Under the pieces are notes generated by a model, which worked only from the letters and a program-made list of their open reading frames with translations, was not told where the DNA came from and did not search any database. Below are positions 60,715 to 64,000 of a stretch of DNA of 64,000 nucleotides, piece by piece. The DNA is from Flavobacterium hungaricum. GTDB lineage: Bacteria > Bacteroidota > Bacteroidia > Flavobacteriales > Flavobacteriaceae. The stretch spans positions 124,001 to 188,000 of the forward strand of contig NZ_PRDM01000005.1 of the NCBI RefSeq assembly GCF_015182285.1, read 5' to 3'. A program made the translations under genes and the position numbers. Numbering within the stretch: the stretch's first letter is position 1; each line of letters begins with the position of its first letter.

Positions 60715-62076
60715 ATGAAAACAGGAATTGACGCTATCTCTTTTGATGTAGCCAACATACATTTACCCATAAAAACTTTGGCCGCAGCCAGAAATATTGA
60801 ACCAGAAAAATTAGAAAAAGGTCTTGGATTATTAAAAATGACTTTCCCAGACGTTCATCAGGACGCAGTTGTTTTTGGAGCAAATGCTTTGACCAAACTT
60901 ATACAGGACAACAATTTAAACCTTAACGAAATCAGCAGAATTTATGTTGGAACAGAAAGCGGCATTGACAGCTCTAAACCAATTGCTTCTTATTTAATCA
61001 GTTTAATGGAGCAGAAATTTGGCGAAGATTCTCTTGCCGAATGTGATGTTGTCGATTTTACTTTTGCCTGTATTGGCGGTGTAGACGCTTTGCAAAACTG
61101 TCTTGATTTTGTAAAATTGAATCCAGCTAAAAAAGCAATTGTGGTTACAAGCGACTTTGCAAAATACGATTTAAACTCTGGCGGAGAATATACTCAAGGT
61201 GCTGGAGCCGCAGCGATGTTAGTAACTGCAAACCCAAGAATTATTGCTTTTGATGACAATTGGGCAACGAGTACAAAAGGGGTTTTTGACTTCTTTAAAC
61301 CTTACAGAACTATTTCTAAAGAAGAAATCACTCAAAATACCAACAACGATTCTTGGTTTGACAATCTGGAAGCCGAAATCGAAATTCATAAAGACCAGCC
61401 GGTTTTTGACGGTCAATATTCTAATCAATGTTATATGGATCGTACGCGTAATGCTTACTTTTCATTTAAAAAATTAAAAAATACGACCGAAACTTTATAC
61501 AATACATGGCACAGTATCGTAATGCACTTGCCGTATTCTTTTCAGGGGCGAAGAATGTTGTCTGAAATTTATGCTTTAGACAGTGCAGAAAAAATTATCG
61601 CAGATGATATTGCACCCGCAGATTATCAGACTAAAATTAAAGAAGTAGCAAAATCTGATGATTATAAAAGTTTTGTAACTGAGAAATTACAACCTGCAGA
61701 ATTGGCTTCCTCTTTAATCGGAAATCTTTACACAGGTTCTATTTTCATGGGATTGCTATCGACTTTGGCTCATTTTTACGATACTAATAAAGAAGTAGCA
61801 GGAGAAAAATTCGGTTTCCTGGCTTACGGCAGTGGATCAAAATCGAAAGTTTTTGAAGGAACAATTCAGCCAGAATGGAAATCAGCATTGGCAAATGTGA
61901 AGCTTTTTGAAAATTTAGCGGAAAGCGTAGAAATCGACTTTAATACTTACGAAAGTCTTCATAAAAAAGAACAAAAAACAAGCGTTAGAACTCCAAAACA
62001 AGAATGGGTTTTAGACCGAATCGAAAAAGAAATCCCTGTTTTGATTGGGGCGAGATATTATAAATGGGTGGAATAA
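60715..62076 (+). CDS. hydroxymethylglutaryl-CoA synthase family protein
   Basis: Condenses acetyl-CoA with acetoacetyl-CoA to HMG-CoA in the mevalonate pathway, which flavobacteria use for isoprenoids. Thiolase fold: general base E81 (VGTESGIDSSKP), nucleophile C119 (TFACIGGVDAL), GGEYTQGAGAAAML, then the second half with IVMHLPYSFQGRRM and the catalytic His. The end has LAYGSGSKSKVFEG. Length 453 is at the large end for bacteria but normal for Bacteroidota. Own transcript with promoter and terminator. Confidence 0.9.
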   Translation: MKTGIDAISFDVANIHLPIKTLAAARNIEPEKLEKGLGLLKMTFPDVHQDAVVFGANALTKLIQDNNLNLNEISRIYVGTESGIDSSKPIASYLISLMEQKFGEDSLAECDVVDFTFACIGGVDALQNCLDFVKLNPAKKAIVVTSDFAKYDLNSGGEYTQGAGAAAMLVTANPRIIAFDDNWATSTKGVFDFFKPYRTISKEEITQNTNNDSWFDNLEAEIEIHKDQPVFDGQYSNQCYMDRTRNAYFSFKKLKNTTETLYNTWHSIVMHLPYSFQGRRMLSEIYALDSAEKIIADDIAPADYQTKIKEVAKSDDYKSFVTEKLQPAELASSLIGNLYTGSIFMGLLSTLAHFYDTNKEVAGEKFGFLAYGSGSKSKVFEGTIQPEWKSALANVKLFENLAESVEIDFNTYESLHKKEQKTSVRTPKQEWVLDRIEKEIPVLIGARYYKWVE

Positions 62077-62128
62077 ATTTAAATTCCATTTTTTTATCCC
62101 GAGGCTTCGGGACCAAATTCCAATAAAT

Positions 62129-62160
62129 AAAAAGCCGAAGCAAATTGCTTCGGCTTTTTT
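62129..62160 (+). terminator. terminator of the HMG-CoA synthase family gene
   Basis: Stem AAAAAGCCGAAGCAA (62129-62143) with TTGCTTCGGCTTTTT (62145-62159), then a further T. Confidence 0.9.
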
Positions 62161-62223
62161 ATTCTCATACCCGTACAGTTTGTTATTTCGAGTGAAAGGA
62201 GAAATCACAAGATTGCGCAAAAA

Positions 62224-62254
62224 CCTTTGTCAAAGTTTAAAACTTTGACAAAGG
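62224..62254. repeat. TTTGTCAAAGTTT inverted repeat, second copy
   Basis: Arms CCTTTGTCAAAGTTT (62224-62238) and its inverse (62240-62254). The inner 27 bases equal the element at 21308-21334. Confidence 0.75.
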
Positions 62255-62316
62255 CTATATAACAAGAAAATAATTACAACATTCTCTAATTGCCAAATTA
62301 TCTAATTTTAAAAAAC

Positions 62317-62493
62317 TCAATCTTTCTTATGCTGTTCGGTATAGTTTTGATTTCCTTTTATTCTGGTATCTTCTGTGTGCATTCCGTTTGCGATTCCGAG
62401 CATGAAAGCAGTTATTATTAAAAGTAATCTTCTTTTGACCCAATGAAGCGGTCGCTTAGATTGCTCTAAACGTTTTTTATTTTGTTTATACAT
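62317..62493 (-). CDS. small basic protein with one hydrophobic segment, 58 residues
   Basis: Short gene read from the sequence, ATG at 62493, TGA at 62317. The product is very basic at first (MYKQNKKRLEQSKRPLHWVK), has a hydrophobic segment (RRLLLIITAFMLGIANG, about 21-37) and a polar tail (MHTEDTRIKGNQNYTEQHKK). Likely a small inner-membrane protein. Lies before the gene at 62573 in the same direction but after it in order of transcription (79-base gap). No family recognised. Confidence 0.65.
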   Translation of the reverse strand: MYKQNKKRLEQSKRPLHWVKRRLLLIITAFMLGIANGMHTEDTRIKGNQNYTEQHKKD

Positions 62494-62572
62494 TTTGTAA
62501 ATGATAAATGATTAGACATTATTGTATCATCTTACGCTTTGAGAAAGCATAATTGCTCAGAAAAGAAATTTC

Positions 62573-62944
62573 TTAAGCGGTGTATAAACTTTTACGAAAG
62601 TTTCTGGAATGGATTATTTCATTCACAAAAACAGCTTGTTTTACAAATGAATTTATTTTTTGGTGAAGTGATTCACAAAATAGTAAAAGAACTTTGATTT
62701 GAAGACTTAAAACTTCTTTTACGCTTTTATAAATTATAAATATCGAAAATGAAGATTTTCCGAATGATTTTGAAAAGCTAAATCTGTATAGTCGTAAAGT
62801 TGCAAAATCTAATTCGCGATTTACAATTACATTCGAAGATTGATAAAACTCCGCTGATTTAGATTGAAAATTTAAAGTACCATCACCAGCAATCACGGCA
62901 AAAGCCAGAAAGAGCGTGATTAGGTATTTTAGATGGTTTTTCAA
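62573..62944 (-). CDS. small exported protein, unknown function
   Basis: A 123-residue protein with a TTG start at 62944 (no in-frame ATG before the stop upstream). Signal peptide of about 20 residues (KNHLKYLITLFLAFAVIAGD). The mature part is Ser/Phe/Lys-rich (LRLYRFSFSKSFGKSSFSIF) with an amphipathic C-terminal half (LHQKINSFVKQAVFVNEIIH). Likely periplasmic. I recognise only that such proteins sit with small membrane proteins in flavobacteria. Start choice is uncertain. Confidence 0.55.
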   Translation of the reverse strand: MKNHLKYLITLFLAFAVIAGDGTLNFQSKSAEFYQSSNVIVNRELDFATLRLYRFSFSKSFGKSSFSIFIIYKSVKEVLSLQIKVLLLFCESLHQKINSFVKQAVFVNEIIHSRNFRKSLYTA

Positions 62945-63008
62945 TGTTAAATAAATCTTTGGAAATAATTATTAAACGAAAATACAAATTAAAATAAAAC
63001 TTACAATT

Positions 63009-63557
63009 TTACTTTTTCGGATTTACTTTAAAAAGCAATAAACCCAATCCGAAAGTAAAAACAATACAACTCAACAGCATCCAAACTCCATCTTTCAAAA
63101 TAAAAAAGGAAATACCAATTGCCGGCGCAGCAATAATTACCATCAAAGCACTTATTGTACTTGTTCTAATAAAATTGAATGCATGCATTGCTAAACCAAT
63201 GAAGAGTAAAGACGGACCAATTATTATAAAAGGATATAAAATAAAAGAAGAATTGCTGATATTCTGACTTAATTGTTCTCTTGCAAAATCATCATTTCCG
63301 AAACTAAACATTATAAAATCGATTGTACAAAGTCCTGCATGGGCTATTACACCTAAAAAAGTAACGAATGAAGCAATAGAATTTAGTTTGTTTTTTGGAA
63401 ACACATCATTAAAAGACAACAACAAACAAGCGCCGATTAAATTGAACCAATGTGCTAAATCTATCGAAGTTTGAAAGTCGGGTAAAACTTTAGAAAAGAA
63501 CAAATAACTCAGAAGAAAAAAGAATAATCCGAGGAGGCTAAGGTGTTTTGTTTTCAT
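63009..63557 (-). CDS. membrane protein, unknown function
   Basis: A 182-residue inner-membrane protein with six hydrophobic segments (about residues 6-24, 37-53, 61-79, 100-126, 130-150, 158-177). Short loops; a conserved-looking sequence is HAFNFIRTSTISALMVIIAA. It follows the LytTR gene in the same direction with a 99-base gap, so it may be co-regulated with it. LytTR regulators without a receiver are often paired with small membrane proteins that control them, which is a possible role. No family recognised. Confidence 0.7.
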   Translation of the reverse strand: MKTKHLSLLGLFFFLLSYLFFSKVLPDFQTSIDLAHWFNLIGACLLLSFNDVFPKNKLNSIASFVTFLGVIAHAGLCTIDFIMFSFGNDDFAREQLSQNISNSSFILYPFIIIGPSLLFIGLAMHAFNFIRTSTISALMVIIAAPAIGISFFILKDGVWMLLSCIVFTFGLGLLLFKVNPKK

Positions 63558-63656
63558 AAATTGATTTTTAAGTTGAAAACAAAACTAGATTAAGAAAGTT
63601 TCTAAAACACTGATTTTACTGACTTAGGTACAAAGTGCATTGTTTTAGGTACGAAA

Positions 63657-64000
63657 TTATAAGACCAATATATTTTCTTTATAATTTTTAGAAACTGGAA
63701 GTTCCATTTGCGTCAAAAGAATTGTATTGGAATCTTTCCAAGATTTAAAATGAAACGGATTTATTAAATGTGAACGGTGTATTTGAACTAAAAAATCAAA
63801 ATCCTGCTGTACTTTTTTGAGCGAAGAACGAATTATTTTCGATTTAAGAATATTATTTTCTGCATAAAAAATCTCTACATAGTTTTGGGCATTCGAAATA
63901 CAAATCAAATCGACTTGTTTGATCTTTAAAACATCGTGTTTGTTTTCTCCTCTAAAAATCAATAAATCATCTTTTATGGGAATGAGTTTAAGCAAATATC
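63657..64000 (-). CDS. LytTR DNA-binding protein (5' end outside the window)
   Basis: At least 112 residues; the frame stays open to the last base, so the start is missing and the TTG at 63995 is not reliable. The visible part is one LytTR domain: IKQVDLICISNAQNYVEIFY, SSLKKVQQDFDFLVQIHRSH and LINPFHFKSWKDSNTILLT, ending in MELPVSKNYKENI. The domain binds DNA as a beta-stranded fold. Whether a receiver or membrane domain precedes it cannot be seen. Confidence 0.88.
   Translation of the reverse strand, partial: YLLKLIPIKDDLLIFRGENKHDVLKIKQVDLICISNAQNYVEIFYAENNILKSKIIRSSLKKVQQDFDFLVQIHRSHLINPFHFKSWKDSNTILLTQMELPVSKNYKENILVL

Overview
The window is about 64 kb of an AT-rich chromosome from a member of the Bacteroidota, most probably a Flavobacterium-like species. 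The evidence is consistent across the window: promoter -7 boxes of the TAnnTTTG type, little Shine-Dalgarno signal, lipoprotein signal peptides followed by acidic or polar residues, a two-protein succinate dehydrogenase with a single cytochrome b subunit, and many gene families typical of flavobacteria (LpxR-like, S9 peptidase, GH20 with PA14, Coa1-like, HopJ family, YceD-rpmF-fabH-accB-accC). There is no prophage, no transposase, no CRISPR array and no rRNA operon. Both ends cut genes: an RND/MMPL transporter on the left and a LytTR regulator on the right.

Layout. 0-6.7 kb: transporter end, asnS, rpoN (sigma-54), then an almost 1 kb gene-free block of tandemly duplicated palindromic elements, a small membrane protein and tdk. 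6.9-15.4 kb: an acidic conserved protein, rsmI, a HopJ-family gene, recJ overlapping an MFS exporter, a secreted alpha/beta hydrolase and a seven-haem cytochrome lipoprotein. 15.4-24.4 kb: lpxH-like, queD, an enoyl-CoA hydratase, tRNA-Ala(GGC), a lipoprotein, a SUKH protein with an unknown neighbour, an XRE regulator and the FAD oxidoreductase-mtgA-lpxR operon. Three membrane or small proteins of 58 residues (16691-16867, 18054-18230, 62317-62493) are annotated here as well.

24.6-32.7 kb: an S9 peptidase, then a signalling locus. It holds a hybrid histidine kinase (His-Asp-HPt), a convergent NtrC-type sigma-54 activator, and directly upstream of that activator five tandem paralogues of a small exported PepSY-like protein. 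The cluster is preceded by a perfect 25-nt palindrome, a 20-bp-period direct repeat and a sigma-54-like -24 element, so the activator may drive it. This is the best candidate here for an undescribed system: a periplasmic sensing or buffering circuit with its own phosphorelay.

32.7-38.8 kb: the housekeeping run pdxA, yceD-like, rpmF, fabH, accB, accC, with divergent ribE and a short secreted protein with a sorting-signal-like tail. 38.8-43.1 kb: an accessory patch with a C5-cytosine methyltransferase, a convergent B3-domain restriction enzyme and Vsr mismatch endonuclease, a PTH2-like protein, a second nuclease-like protein and a tRNA(CAT). 43.3-56.1 kb: methylmalonyl-CoA epimerase with two exported proteins of unknown function, an Ig-like lipoprotein, a Coa1-like protein, an omega-amidase-type hydrolase, a DeoR regulator divergent from a GH20 hexosaminidase, and a large repeat-rich lipoprotein. 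56.5-62.1 kb: the sdhCAB operon interrupted by a four-helix-bundle gene, and an HMG-CoA synthase family gene. 62.3-64 kb: small proteins and the start-less LytTR gene.
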